Source: an uncultured Planctomycetota bacterium (GTDB lineage: Bacteria > Planctomycetota > Planctomycetia > Pirellulales > Thermoguttaceae). Taken from it: DNA of 8,983 nt. Below the pieces are notes generated by a model. That model ran no database searches and was not told where the DNA came from. It saw only the letters and a program-made list of their open reading frames with translations. A program made the position numbers and the translations under genes. Shown here piece by piece: positions 1 through 6,254 of this stretch. Within the stretch, counting starts at the first letter, position 1; the number at the start of each line of letters is the position of its first letter. Location: NCBI GenBank assembly GCA_902797455.1, contig CADBTE010000275.1, forward strand, positions 1 through 8,983, in the 5' to 3' direction.

Positions 1-423
1 ATCGTCGCCGAGTTTGTGCGCGACCTCACCGGCGCCGATATGTTCAAGGCCGAGCCCGCCGTCCCTTACGCCGACGATTACGATACCTGTGTGAAAGAGG
101 CCAAAGCGCGTATCGGCCGCGCGCCGATTAAAGAAAAGTTAGCCGATATCTCGGCGTACGACACGATTTTCGTGATGAGCCCCATCTACTGGGGAACCTA
201 TGCCCCGGAGGTCGAAACCGCTCTTAGCGGGCTCGACTTCGCCGGAAAAACCATCCGCGTCGTCAGTACGCACGAGGGCTCCGGTCTGGGGAGAATGGTC
301 CACGATGTCCGAAAGCTCTGCCCAGGCGCGAACGTCGATGGGAACGCTCTGGCCGTTCAGGGCTGCCGGGCGAAACAGTCCAAAGAAATCGTCGCCCGGT
401 GGCTGATGACCCAAGACGAGTAA
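1..423 (+). CDS. Flavodoxin family protein, 3' part (5' end outside window)
   Basis: The reading frame is open from base 1 and gives 140 residues before the TAA stop, so the true start lies upstream. An internal GTG at position 16 is not needed as a start. The visible part matches the C-terminal two thirds of short-chain flavodoxin-like proteins, probably the Flavodoxin_4 type. It shows a beta strand with YDTIFVMSPIYWGT (FMN-contacting loop), then FAGKTIRVVSTHEGSGLGR (second flavin loop with the typical T-x-x-G-S-G pattern), then LCPGANV and a closing Arg-Trp-Leu helix. The N-terminal phosphate-binding loop, expected near an S-x-T-G-N-T motif, is outside the window. Such proteins bind FMN and carry electrons or act as small NAD(P)H-dependent reductases in the cytoplasm. 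The partner is unknown. The MBL-fold gene begins 33 bp downstream and may share the transcript. Confidence 0.85.
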   Translation: MVAEFVRDLTGADMFKAEPAVPYADDYDTCVKEAKARIGRAPIKEKLADISAYDTIFVMSPIYWGTYAPEVETALSGLDFAGKTIRVVSTHEGSGLGRMVHDVRKLCPGANVDGNALAVQGCRAKQSKEIVARWLMTQDE

Positions 424-456
424 TCTTCCCCGACTGAGGCGATACGAAGAGGGCTC

Positions 457-1614
457 ATGGGAGAGAAAAAGAAAACAACGGGAAAGCGGGTCATGATACT
501 GGCGGCGGTGTGGACTCTTGGCGCGGTGATCGTCCTTGTCGCGGTGTTCGTCCTGGCGCTGTTTCTCTTCGTGAAATGCTCCGCGGCCGTGGCCGATTTT
601 TCGCTTCCCGCCCGCGACCGCGCCGATTACGCCCAAAGGGCGGGGAACTTCGACGGCAAGGGCTTTCACAACGAGCGTGACTTTCAGATAATGCTGCGCG
701 GCGCGAGTCCCTTGGACGACGGCATCGTCTCCGGCAAGGAAACCGTTCCCAAAGACCCGATCCCCGTTGTCCGGCCCGATTTTCACACGGCTTTAGACCC
801 CGGCGATTTTTCTTTTACCTGGCTGGGCCACTCCACGCTGCTGCTGCGCCTGCGGGAAATGAACATCCTCTTCGATCCGATCCTCACCCGCCTCGTCTCC
901 CCGGTAAGGTTCACCGGGGTGAAGCGCTTCAGCGATCCCCCCGCCGCGGCGGATGATCTGCCGAAGATCGACCTGCTGATCCTCACGCACGACCACTACG
1001 ACCATCTCGACTATCAGACCATCCGTGCCCTGGACGGGAAGGTCGAGCGGTATATCGTCCCCCTGGGGGTGGAACACCGCCTGAGGCGCTTCGGCGTCGC
1101 GCCCGAAAAGATCACGAAGATGGCCTGGTGGGAAGAGATTGCCATCGGCTCGTTGAAAATCGCCTGTACCCCGGCGAGGCATTTTTCGGGAAGGTGTATG
1201 CTCGATCGGGACAAGACCCTCTGGTGCTCGTTTGTTTTGGCCGATGAAAAGCGCAAAATCTTTGTCAGCGGCGATACCGGGTACGACGCGCACTTCGGGC
1301 GGATCCGCGAAAGGTACGGCGATTTTGACCTCGTCTTTACCGATGGGGCGCAGTACGACCCGCGCTGGCCGTCGGTTCACATGAAGCCCGAGGAAGCTTT
1401 TCGGGCGATTGGCGACCTGGGCGCGAAATACGCCGTGCCGATCCATTGGGGCGCGTTCCGGCTGGCCAATCACCCGTGGGACGACAGCGCCGTGCGGCTG
1501 GTCCGCGCGGCGGAGGGGTCCGCGGTTTCGATCATCACCCCGCGTATCGGCGAAACCGTCCCCTTCAATTCGATCGAGCGGTACCGGCAGCGGTGGTACG
1601 AGGACGTTCGGTAA
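457..1614 (+). CDS. Membrane-anchored MBL-fold metallohydrolase (UlaG/NAPE-PLD-like)
   Basis: The protein is 385 residues long. A Lys-rich N-terminus is followed by one hydrophobic helix at about residues 13-38, so the catalytic domain is probably outside the inner membrane. The hydrolase domain starts near FTWLGHSTLLL (about residue 118), a signature of the COG2220 branch of the metallo-beta-lactamase fold. The metal ligands are visible: THDHYDH (His178, His180, Asp182, His183), His242 in ARHFSGR, Asp273 in SGDTGYD and His330 in PIHWG. This is a complete set for a two-metal site. Relatives include UlaG lactonase and NAPE-phospholipase D; the long extension before the domain resembles the NAPE-PLD-like side, but the substrate cannot be read from sequence. 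The ATG start is preceded by only a weak purine stretch (GAAGAGGG). A gap of 33 bp from the flavodoxin gene suggests co-transcription. Confidence 0.9.
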   Translation: MGEKKKTTGKRVMILAAVWTLGAVIVLVAVFVLALFLFVKCSAAVADFSLPARDRADYAQRAGNFDGKGFHNERDFQIMLRGASPLDDGIVSGKETVPKDPIPVVRPDFHTALDPGDFSFTWLGHSTLLLRLREMNILFDPILTRLVSPVRFTGVKRFSDPPAAADDLPKIDLLILTHDHYDHLDYQTIRALDGKVERYIVPLGVEHRLRRFGVAPEKITKMAWWEEIAIGSLKIACTPARHFSGRCMLDRDKTLWCSFVLADEKRKIFVSGDTGYDAHFGRIRERYGDFDLVFTDGAQYDPRWPSVHMKPEEAFRAIGDLGAKYAVPIHWGAFRLANHPWDDSAVRLVRAAEGSAVSIITPRIGETVPFNSIERYRQRWYEDVR

Positions 1615-1626
1615 AGGCCGCGCCGC

Positions 1627-1666
1627 GCGGGGAAGACAGAATCAACTTGTTTTTCCCGCTGTCTTC
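1627..1666 (+). promoter_or_regulatory. Two overlapping, mutually exclusive hairpins before the alpha/beta hydrolase
   Basis: One stem pairs 1627-1634 with 1652-1659 (8 bp, one G-U pair). A second pairs GAAGACAG at 1632-1639 with CTGTCTTC at 1659-1666 (8 bp, perfect). They share bases, so only one can form at a time. Neither is followed at once by a run of T, so neither is a standard terminator. The region may end the MBL transcript or act in the leader of the next gene. This is inference from base pairing only. Confidence 0.3.
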
Positions 1667-1701
1667 TGATACAACTTTTCTGTCTTGACCATCATCACAC
1701 C

Positions 1702-1708
1702 AAGGAGG
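1702..1708 (+). promoter_or_regulatory. Shine-Dalgarno AAGGAGG for the alpha/beta hydrolase
   Basis: AAGGAGG is a near-perfect ribosome binding site. It lies 13 bases before the ATG at 1722, slightly longer than usual. It supports the start that includes the signal peptide. Confidence 0.6.
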
Positions 1709-1721
1709 AACCCGTTTACCT

Positions 1722-2846
1722 ATGACAAGAAAAATGACATTGCTCGCGCTGGGGCTCGCGGCGGTTTTCGCGGCGGGGCGCGTTTCGGCGGCCGAAAACG
1801 ACACCCAGAACAACAACCCGAACAACACCCAGGAGAACACAATGAAAGAAGAACAACTCGTTTTGACGCAAGAGTGGGACAAAACCTTCCCGAAAAGCAA
1901 CAAGGTCGATCACTGCAAGGTGACCTTCCACAACCGATACGGCATCACGCTGGCGGCCGATCTGTATAAACCGAAAAACGCCGAGGGGAAACTCCCCGCC
2001 ATCGCGGTCTGCGGGCCGTTCGGCGCGGTCAAAGAGCAGTGCAGCGGGCTGTACGCCCAGACGATGGCCGAACGCGGTTTTCTGACCATCGCCTTCGATC
2101 CTTCCTTCACCGGCGAATCGGGGGGGAATGTCCGCGATACGGCCGACCCGGCCATCAATTCCGAAGACTTCTCCGCCGCGGTCGATTACCTCAGCTGCCG
2201 TGACGACGTCGATCCCGAGAAGATCAGTATCATCGGCATCTGCGGCTGGGGGGGCTTCGCGCTCAACGCCGCGGCGATGGATACCCGTATCAAAGCCACC
2301 GTCGCCTCGACGATGTACGATATGACCCGCGTCAGCGCGCGGGGCTATAACGACTCGATCGATGAAGACGCTCGTTACGCGATGAGGCAGCGGCTGTCGG
2401 CCGCCCGCACGGCCGATTACCAAAGCGGCCAATACGCCAAGCCGCAGCCCAGCGCCGATACCGGCGCCGAGGAGGATCTGCCGCAGTTCATGAAAGATTA
2501 TATGGCCTACTACACCCCCGGCGGCAGAGCGTACCACCCGCGGGCGGTCAACTTCAGCCGCAATTGGGTCAATACCTCCTCGTGGAACCTGATCAATATG
2601 CCGATCCTGCGGTACTCCAAAGAGATCCGAAGCGCCGTTTTGGTGATCCACGGCGAGAAGGCCCACTCGTGCTACTTTAGCCGCGACGCCTTCCGCGAGA
2701 TGACCACCGGCGAGGGAGAAAAATGGGCGGCCAACAAAGAGCTGTTCATTATCCCCGGCGCCGTCCATACCGACCTGTATGACAATCTCGAGGTGATCCC
2801 GTTCGATAAGATCGAGCAGTTCATCCGCCAGGCGATCGGCGGGTAG
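1722..2846 (+). CDS. Exported alpha/beta hydrolase with Cys nucleophile elbow
   Basis: The protein has 374 residues. Residues 1-23 form a Sec signal peptide (Lys near the start, Leu/Ala-rich core, V-S-A before the predicted cut). Residues 25-45 are an Asn/Gln-rich linker. The catalytic domain begins near residue 46 with LTQEWDKTFPKS and continues through ADLYKPK, the oxyanion-side GPFGAVKEQ, and FDPSFTGESGG. The nucleophile elbow is GICGWGG, with Cys174 where most relatives have Ser; dienelactone hydrolase also uses Cys here. His349 in GAVHTDLYD is the likely catalytic His. Glu312 in VIHGEKAHS is a possible acid, less certain. The family is the broad dienelactone hydrolase/FrsA-like group common in gut bacteria, and the substrate is unknown. 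An internal ATG at 1842 (Met41) with its own AGGAGA could give a cytoplasmic form. The gene appears to be transcribed on its own. Confidence 0.88.
   Translation: MTRKMTLLALGLAAVFAAGRVSAAENDTQNNNPNNTQENTMKEEQLVLTQEWDKTFPKSNKVDHCKVTFHNRYGITLAADLYKPKNAEGKLPAIAVCGPFGAVKEQCSGLYAQTMAERGFLTIAFDPSFTGESGGNVRDTADPAINSEDFSAAVDYLSCRDDVDPEKISIIGICGWGGFALNAAAMDTRIKATVASTMYDMTRVSARGYNDSIDEDARYAMRQRLSAARTADYQSGQYAKPQPSADTGAEEDLPQFMKDYMAYYTPGGRAYHPRAVNFSRNWVNTSSWNLINMPILRYSKEIRSAVLVIHGEKAHSCYFSRDAFREMTTGEGEKWAANKELFIIPGAVHTDLYDNLEVIPFDKIEQFIRQAIGG
1831..1836 (+). promoter_or_regulatory. Internal Shine-Dalgarno AGGAGA for a possible second start (Met41)
   Basis: AGGAGA sits 5 bases before an in-frame ATG at 1842. 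Starting there would yield a 334-residue protein without the signal peptide and linker, beginning close to the conserved domain. It may be chance, since AGGAGA also encodes part of the Gln-Glu linker. Confidence 0.4.
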
Positions 2847-2865
2847 GCGCCGGAACCGATCGTGC

Positions 2866-2928
2866 CGCGGGGGGGCCGCCGCTTTCGCGCAGGAGGAAAA
2901 TTCAAATCTCATCCCCGGCGGCCCCGCG
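2866..2928 (+). repeat. GC-rich imperfect inverted repeat between the hydrolase and SLR gene A
   Basis: The arm at 2866-2881 pairs with 2916-2928: 13 bp interrupted by a three-G bulge, with a loop of about 34 bases. It starts 19 bases after the hydrolase stop and may act as a 3' end structure. No clear T run follows. An AGGAGG at 2891-2896 in the loop has no start codon at useful spacing. Confidence 0.35.
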
Positions 2929-2982
2929 CGATACTTTGAATGTTCTTTCCCCATCCTTTCACCGCTGCTGGGAGGCAAGCCC

Positions 2983-3981
2983 ATGTCCGAGTCAAACATT
3001 GATATCGAATCCGTTCGAACCGCGGCGGAAGCGGGCGATGCCGAGGCACAGTTCCTGCTGGGAGTCTGCCTCGAGAATGGGGTCGGCTGCCGGCAAAACC
3101 AAGAAGAAGCCCTTAGGTGGTATCGAGCCGCCGCGGAAGCGGGAGATTCTCGGGCTCAGTTTAATTTAGCCCAGGCCCTCTTTAATGGGGACGGCTGCCA
3201 GCAAGATCTAGAGGAAGCTCTTCGGTGGCACCGGGCCGCCGCCGAGCAGGGGGACCCTAAGGGGGCCTATGGTTTGGCGAACCAACTCTTTTGGGGGGAG
3301 GGTTGCGAGATGGACAAAACCGAGGCGGTTCGGTGGTATCGGGCCGCCGCCATAGCGGGAATCGATCTCGCGCAGCTGCGTTTGGGGTTCTGTCTTCAGG
3401 ATGGGGACGGCTGCCCCGTGGACAAAACCGAAGCGCTTCATTGGATCCGAGCCGCGGCCCGGCAGGGATGTCTCAACGCGCAGGCGGCACTGGCCTTCTG
3501 TCTGATCACGGGAGACGGCTGCCAGCGGAACGAGCGCGAGGCGTATCGCTGGTACCGAGCGGCGGCCGAAGGCGGACTTAACGCGGCTCAAGCCGCGGTG
3601 GGCCATTGTCTTTCCCAGGGGCTCGGCTGCGAAATAGACCAGGTCGAAGCGGTTCAGTGGTTCCGCCGCGCCGCTGCCGGGGGGGACTCTTTCTCCCAGA
3701 CCGAATTGGGGAAGGCCCTTTTGCGGGGAACCGGCTGTGAGAAAGATCCGGTCAAAGCGGTTCACTGGCTGCGACTCGCAGCCGGGCAGGGAAATGACAG
3801 CGCCCAGTATGAATTGGGAAAATGCCTCGTCAGGGGGGTCGGCTGCGTTCAGGATATCGAGGAGGGGAAATCCTGGCTCAACGAAGCCAATCAGCGGGGG
3901 AATCAAATGGCGCGGGACCGCCTGTTCGAGCTGATGGCGACGGGGTCCATCGGGGAGGATGATCCGGATTTGGACTGGTGA
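2983..3981 (+). CDS. Sel1-like repeat protein A (8 repeats, cytoplasmic)
   Basis: The protein has 332 residues and no signal peptide. A 12-residue cap (MSESNIDIESVR) is followed by eight unbroken 36-residue Sel1-like repeats at 13-48, 49-84, 85-120, 121-156, 157-192, 193-228, 229-264 and 265-300. A C-terminal part-repeat ends in an acidic Asp/Trp tail. The repeat pattern is A-A-x-x-G at the start, A-Q at 10-11, GxGC at 21-24, E-A at 30-31 and W at 34. All eight repeats have the loop Cys24 and five have Cys17. SLR proteins fold as helical solenoids that bind other proteins or peptides, so a scaffold or adaptor role is likely but the partner is unknown. GGGAGG at 2970-2975 lies 7 bases before the ATG. 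The stop codon lies inside a 13-bp hairpin. It is the longest complete member of the array. Confidence 0.92.
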   Translation: MSESNIDIESVRTAAEAGDAEAQFLLGVCLENGVGCRQNQEEALRWYRAAAEAGDSRAQFNLAQALFNGDGCQQDLEEALRWHRAAAEQGDPKGAYGLANQLFWGEGCEMDKTEAVRWYRAAAIAGIDLAQLRLGFCLQDGDGCPVDKTEALHWIRAAARQGCLNAQAALAFCLITGDGCQRNEREAYRWYRAAAEGGLNAAQAAVGHCLSQGLGCEIDQVEAVQWFRRAAAGGDSFSQTELGKALLRGTGCEKDPVKAVHWLRLAAGQGNDSAQYELGKCLVRGVGCVQDIEEGKSWLNEANQRGNQMARDRLFELMATGSIGEDDPDLDW

Positions 3982-4018
3982 TTCTTTTTGAGCTCTTTGC
4001 GTAAACAAAAAGAATCAC
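3978..4018 (+). repeat. Perfect 13-bp hairpin enclosing the stop codon of SLR gene A
   Basis: GTGATTCTTTTTG (3978-3990) and CAAAAAGAATCAC (4006-4018) are exact reverse complements with a 15-base loop. The TGA stop (3979-3981) lies in the left arm. No T run follows, so it is not a classic terminator. It may protect the 3' end or slow ribosomes at the stop. Confidence 0.55.
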
Positions 4019-4077
4019 GAATTGAGGAGAGGACCCCGGCGGCCGCTGCTGCTTCGAAATCATCAAAAAAATGACGT

Positions 4078-4112
4078 CGGCCCAAGCGCTCTTCCCCCGG
4101 CGCTTCGGGCCG
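4078..4112 (+). repeat. GC-rich hairpin just before the SLR gene B promoter
   Basis: The arm at 4078-4089 pairs with 4100-4112: 12 bp with one bulged G and a 10-base loop. It ends 3 bases before the TATAAT of the B promoter, so it could separate transcription of A from B. No T run follows it. Confidence 0.4.
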
Positions 4113-4115
4113 GTG

Positions 4116-4121
4116 TATAAT
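4116..4121 (+). promoter_or_regulatory. Candidate -10 box (TATAAT) for SLR gene B
   Basis: TATAAT at 4116-4121 is a perfect sigma-70 -10 box in an otherwise GC-rich stretch. The -35 region falls in the preceding hairpin and is poor (TTCCCC at 4092-4097). Transcription would begin near 4128, giving a leader of about 64 bases. Confidence 0.4.
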
Positions 4122-4179
4122 AATTGCGGCTTTAGACACTAAAATCAAGAAACCACTCTGGCCGTCAACCGAAACAGTC

Positions 4180-4185
4180 GAGGTG
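4180..4185 (+). promoter_or_regulatory. Shine-Dalgarno GAGGTG that fixes the start of SLR gene B
   Basis: GAGGTG lies 6 bases before the ATG at 4192. An in-frame GTG at 4183 lies inside this site and so is unlikely to be the start. The ATG at 4192 also gives a well-formed signal peptide. Confidence 0.6.
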
Positions 4186-4191
4186 TTCGCG

Positions 4192-5139
4192 ATGCTCAAA
4201 GCGTGTCCTGTTTTGTGGGTTTTCTGTTTTGTCTGCGCGATTTCCCCATCGGCCCCGGCCGAGGAGACGGCCGAGTCGCCCGAGCCGATCGAATCGCTGC
4301 GCGCCCAAGCCGAGGCGGGTGACGCCGAGGCGCAGTGTCGGTTGGGGGAACGTTTGTATCACGGTACCGGCTGCGAGAAAAATTTGGAAGAGGCGGTGAA
4401 GTGGCTGCGCGCCTCCGCCCAGCGGGAAGACGCCAAAGGCCAGTATTACTATGCCCGCTGCCTCGATTTCGGCGACGGCTGCCCGCGGGACCAATCCGAG
4501 GCGCTTATCTGGTATCGCGCCGCCGCGAATCAGGGAAACGCCAGCGCCCAGTTCAGCTTAGGGGCCAATCTGATCAATGGTTACGGCTGCGAAGTCAGCG
4601 AGGAAAACGAAAAGGAGGGGGTGAAGTGGCTGCGCGCCGGCGCCGATTCCGGACACGATATGGCGCAGTGGTACTATGCCGACTGCCTTCTGGCCGGACG
4701 CGGCTGCGAAGCCGATCCCGAGGAGGGATACCGGCTGATCCGTGATTCGGCCGAAAAGGGAAACATTTACGCTCAAGGGTCTTTGGCTTATTGTCTTATG
4801 GAGGGGGTCGGCTGCGCGGCCGATCCCGAAGAAGGGATGAAGTGGCTTCGGACAGCCGCCGAGCGGGAATCGGTCAACGACCAGTACTATCTGGCCGAAT
4901 GCCTGGCCAACGGCATAGGATGCGAAAAGAATCTTGAGGAGGCCGTGAAGTGGTATCGCAAGGCGGCCGAAAAACAGGACCCCGACGCGCAGTACCGCTT
5001 GGGGCTGTGCCTGGCCCGCGGCGAAGGGTGCCAGAAGAACAGCGAGGAAGCCCTCGAGTGGATCCGCGCCGCCGCCAAGTGGAATAAGGACGCCCAAGAG
5101 TATTTGCGCGGTATCGAAGAGAACCCTCCGCAGCGGTGA
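4192..5139 (+). CDS. Exported Sel1-like repeat protein B (signal peptide, 7 repeats)
   Basis: From the ATG the protein has 315 residues. Residues 1-23 form a Sec signal peptide: Lys3, a hydrophobic core rich in Val, Phe, Trp and Cys, then S-A-P-A before the predicted cut. No good lipobox is present. A short acidic linker ending in PEPIESLR corresponds to the cap of the cytoplasmic paralogues. Seven repeats follow from residue 38; all are 36 residues except the third, which has a 3-residue insertion (residues 110-148). All seven carry Cys24 in GxGC and five also carry Cys17. In the periplasm these could form disulfides, which would resemble in principle the Cys-rich SLR proteins (Hcp) of Helicobacter. 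The role is unknown; binding of an envelope or external partner is plausible. It has its own candidate promoter, and its repeats are closest to those of E. Confidence 0.9.
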   Translation: MLKACPVLWVFCFVCAISPSAPAEETAESPEPIESLRAQAEAGDAEAQCRLGERLYHGTGCEKNLEEAVKWLRASAQREDAKGQYYYARCLDFGDGCPRDQSEALIWYRAAANQGNASAQFSLGANLINGYGCEVSEENEKEGVKWLRAGADSGHDMAQWYYADCLLAGRGCEADPEEGYRLIRDSAEKGNIYAQGSLAYCLMEGVGCAADPEEGMKWLRTAAERESVNDQYYLAECLANGIGCEKNLEEAVKWYRKAAEKQDPDAQYRLGLCLARGEGCQKNSEEALEWIRAAAKWNKDAQEYLRGIEENPPQR

Positions 5140-5174
5140 TCGGTCCGCCCAAGGTGATGAATAAGACGAATATG

Positions 5175-5264
5175 ATGAGCGAACCGGCCGACTCCATGGC
5201 GAATCTTCGCGAAGCCGCCGAATGGGATGGCAAGAAAGCCAAAAATGCTCCCGCGCCGGCATGA
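5175..5264 (+). pseudogene. Collapsed Sel1-family remnant 1 (12-residue cap plus stub)
   Basis: This 29-codon frame, with ATG at 5175 (another at 5172) and TGA at 5262-5264, lies in the 361-bp spacer between B and C. Its first 12 residues are MSEPADSMANLR, matching in length and pattern the caps of genes A, C, D and E. The following EAAEWDGKKAKNAPAPA resembles the start of a repeat or the C-terminal half-repeat of B (RAAAKWNKDAQ), then stops. The closest Shine-Dalgarno-like string (AAGGTG at 5151) is 15 bases from the ATG at 5172, which is poor. It is most simply an SLR gene that lost its repeats. A functional micro-protein is possible but not supported. The rest of the spacer up to 5394 shows no recognised gene. 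Confidence 0.6.
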
Positions 5265-5394
5265 AGGAAGGAAAGAGCGGCGGTCTTGTCGCTGAGTGTC
5301 TCGTTCGAATGATTCTTAACTCCGTGCGCGGCGGCGAAAAGAACCGCGGTTCCAGAAGAGATAAACACCCCCCGCGTCCCATCGATCAGGAGTC

Positions 5395-5435
5395 AACATC
5401 CGAAATTTTACCGAAAATTTCGGATGTTTTCTTAT
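5395..5435 (+). terminator. Strong rho-independent terminator before SLR gene C
   Basis: AACATCCGAAATTTT (5395-5409) pairs perfectly with AAAATTTCGGATGTT (5414-5428): a 15-bp stem with a 4-base loop, running into TTTTCTT. It should end transcripts from B and the remnant. Its core arms are the same as in the hairpin before gene D. Confidence 0.85.
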
Positions 5436-5444
5436 CTTCGTCCC

Positions 5445-5450
5445 TAATAT
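5445..5450 (+). promoter_or_regulatory. Weak candidate -10 (TAATAT) for SLR gene C
   Basis: TAATAT lies in CCCTAATATG shortly after the terminator, about 50 bases before the start of C. It matches 4 of 6 consensus bases and no convincing -35 is seen. Similar strings occur before D (CCCTATCATC) and F (TCCTATTATG), which is the main reason to list it. Confidence 0.25.
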
Positions 5451-5500
5451 GAACACAGAAGCGAGTTTCAAATCAAAACGCTGTTAGGAAAACCGAATCG

Positions 5501-6181
5501 ATGAGTGAAAACAAAATTAATATGGAAGCCCTCCGCGCCGCCGCGCACGGGGGGAGCAGCGGCGCTCAGTGCGCTTTAGGGCTTTGCCTCAAGAACGGCG
5601 ACGGATGTGAACGGAACCTCGACGAGGCGGAATTCTGGTTTCGCGCCGCGGCCGAACAAGGCAATGCCGACGCGCAATGCGCCTTGGGTCTTTTCCTCCG
5701 AGAGAACGACCGATACGCCCGGTTCCCCGAAGAGTGGCTGAAGTGGGCTCGCGCGGCTGCCGAACAGGGGCACGGCGGCGCGCAGTGTCTCTTGGGGTCC
5801 AGTCTGGTTTGCGGCGATGCCTGCGAGAAACAACCTGAGGAAGGAATCCGGTGGATGCGTCTGTCGGCGAAGCAGGGGTTCATCACGGCGGCGTATCTTT
5901 TGGGAAAATTCCTCGAAGGCGGTTACAGCTGCGAAAGCGACCCCAGCGAGGCGGTGAGGTGGTATCGCCAAGCCGCCGAAGGCGGGGATACCGAAGCGCA
6001 GTTCGCTCTGAGTCTATGCCTGCTTCAGGGAAAGGGGTGCAAACAAAACCCCATCGAGGGCCTCAAGTGGCTGTTCACCGCCGCGAATCACGGGAACGAA
6101 GGAGCCCGAGAGGTGCTCCGGCGCCTCGAGGCAAGTCATGAGGAGACAAGCGAAGACCAGACCGAAGCCGACGGTGAATAG
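5501..6181 (+). CDS. Sel1-like repeat protein C (5 repeats, partly degenerate)
   Basis: The protein has 226 residues with no signal peptide. The cap is MSENKINMEALR (12 residues). Five 36-residue repeats follow at 13-48, 49-84, 85-120, 121-156 and 157-192, then a 34-residue acidic tail. It is the shortest and most divergent complete member. Repeat 2 has lost the GxGC loop (ENDRYARFPEEW), repeat 3 has GDAC and repeat 4 has GYSC. Four of five repeats keep Cys24, and only two have Cys17. Repeat length is still kept, so the solenoid should fold. The start is preceded by a modest AGGAAA. The 14 bases across the start (AACCGAATCGATGA) are identical to those of gene E, which points to a common origin of the leader. 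The binding partner is unknown. Confidence 0.9.
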   Translation: MSENKINMEALRAAAHGGSSGAQCALGLCLKNGDGCERNLDEAEFWFRAAAEQGNADAQCALGLFLRENDRYARFPEEWLKWARAAAEQGHGGAQCLLGSSLVCGDACEKQPEEGIRWMRLSAKQGFITAAYLLGKFLEGGYSCESDPSEAVRWYRQAAEGGDTEAQFALSLCLLQGKGCKQNPIEGLKWLFTAANHGNEGAREVLRRLEASHEETSEDQTEADGE

Positions 6182-6186
6182 GGGGG

Positions 6187-6205
6187 CCGGGAAGCTCTTT
6201 CCCGG
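6187..6205 (+). terminator. Small hairpin just after the stop of SLR gene C
   Basis: CCGGGAA (6187-6193) pairs with TTCCCGG (6199-6205), a 7-bp stem with a 5-base loop, starting 5 bases after the stop codon. It is followed only by TCATT, so termination would be weak. The stronger terminator for this unit is at 6430. Confidence 0.35.
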
Positions 6206-6254
6206 TCATTGAGCCGAGGGAGATTCTCCCGCGTTACGGACGCGGAAACGATCG

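Noticed and set aside
1716..2999. A 427-codon open frame on the - strand opposite the alpha/beta hydrolase
   Set aside because: It mirrors the codon pattern of the real gene, has low-complexity Arg/Gly-rich composition and no recognisable motif. Long antisense frames are expected in GC-rich DNA.
2939..3001. A 20-codon upstream frame overlapping the start of SLR gene A
   Set aside because: It has no ribosome binding site and no conserved content; the GGGAGG inside it serves gene A.
5341..5352. A 12-bp palindrome GAACCGCGGTTC
   Set aside because: It is a perfect palindrome and could be an operator, but there is only one copy and it lies away from any promoter, so nothing beyond chance can be argued.
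4558..5382. Long - strand frames opposite the SLR genes, with repeated Pro/Leu-Gly motifs
   Set aside because: The periodicity simply reflects the 108-base SLR repeat read from the other strand.
5222..5452. A 76-codon frame on the + strand in the B-C spacer
   Set aside because: It overlaps remnant 1 in another frame, runs through the terminator hairpin, has no ribosome binding site and its sequence resembles no family I know.
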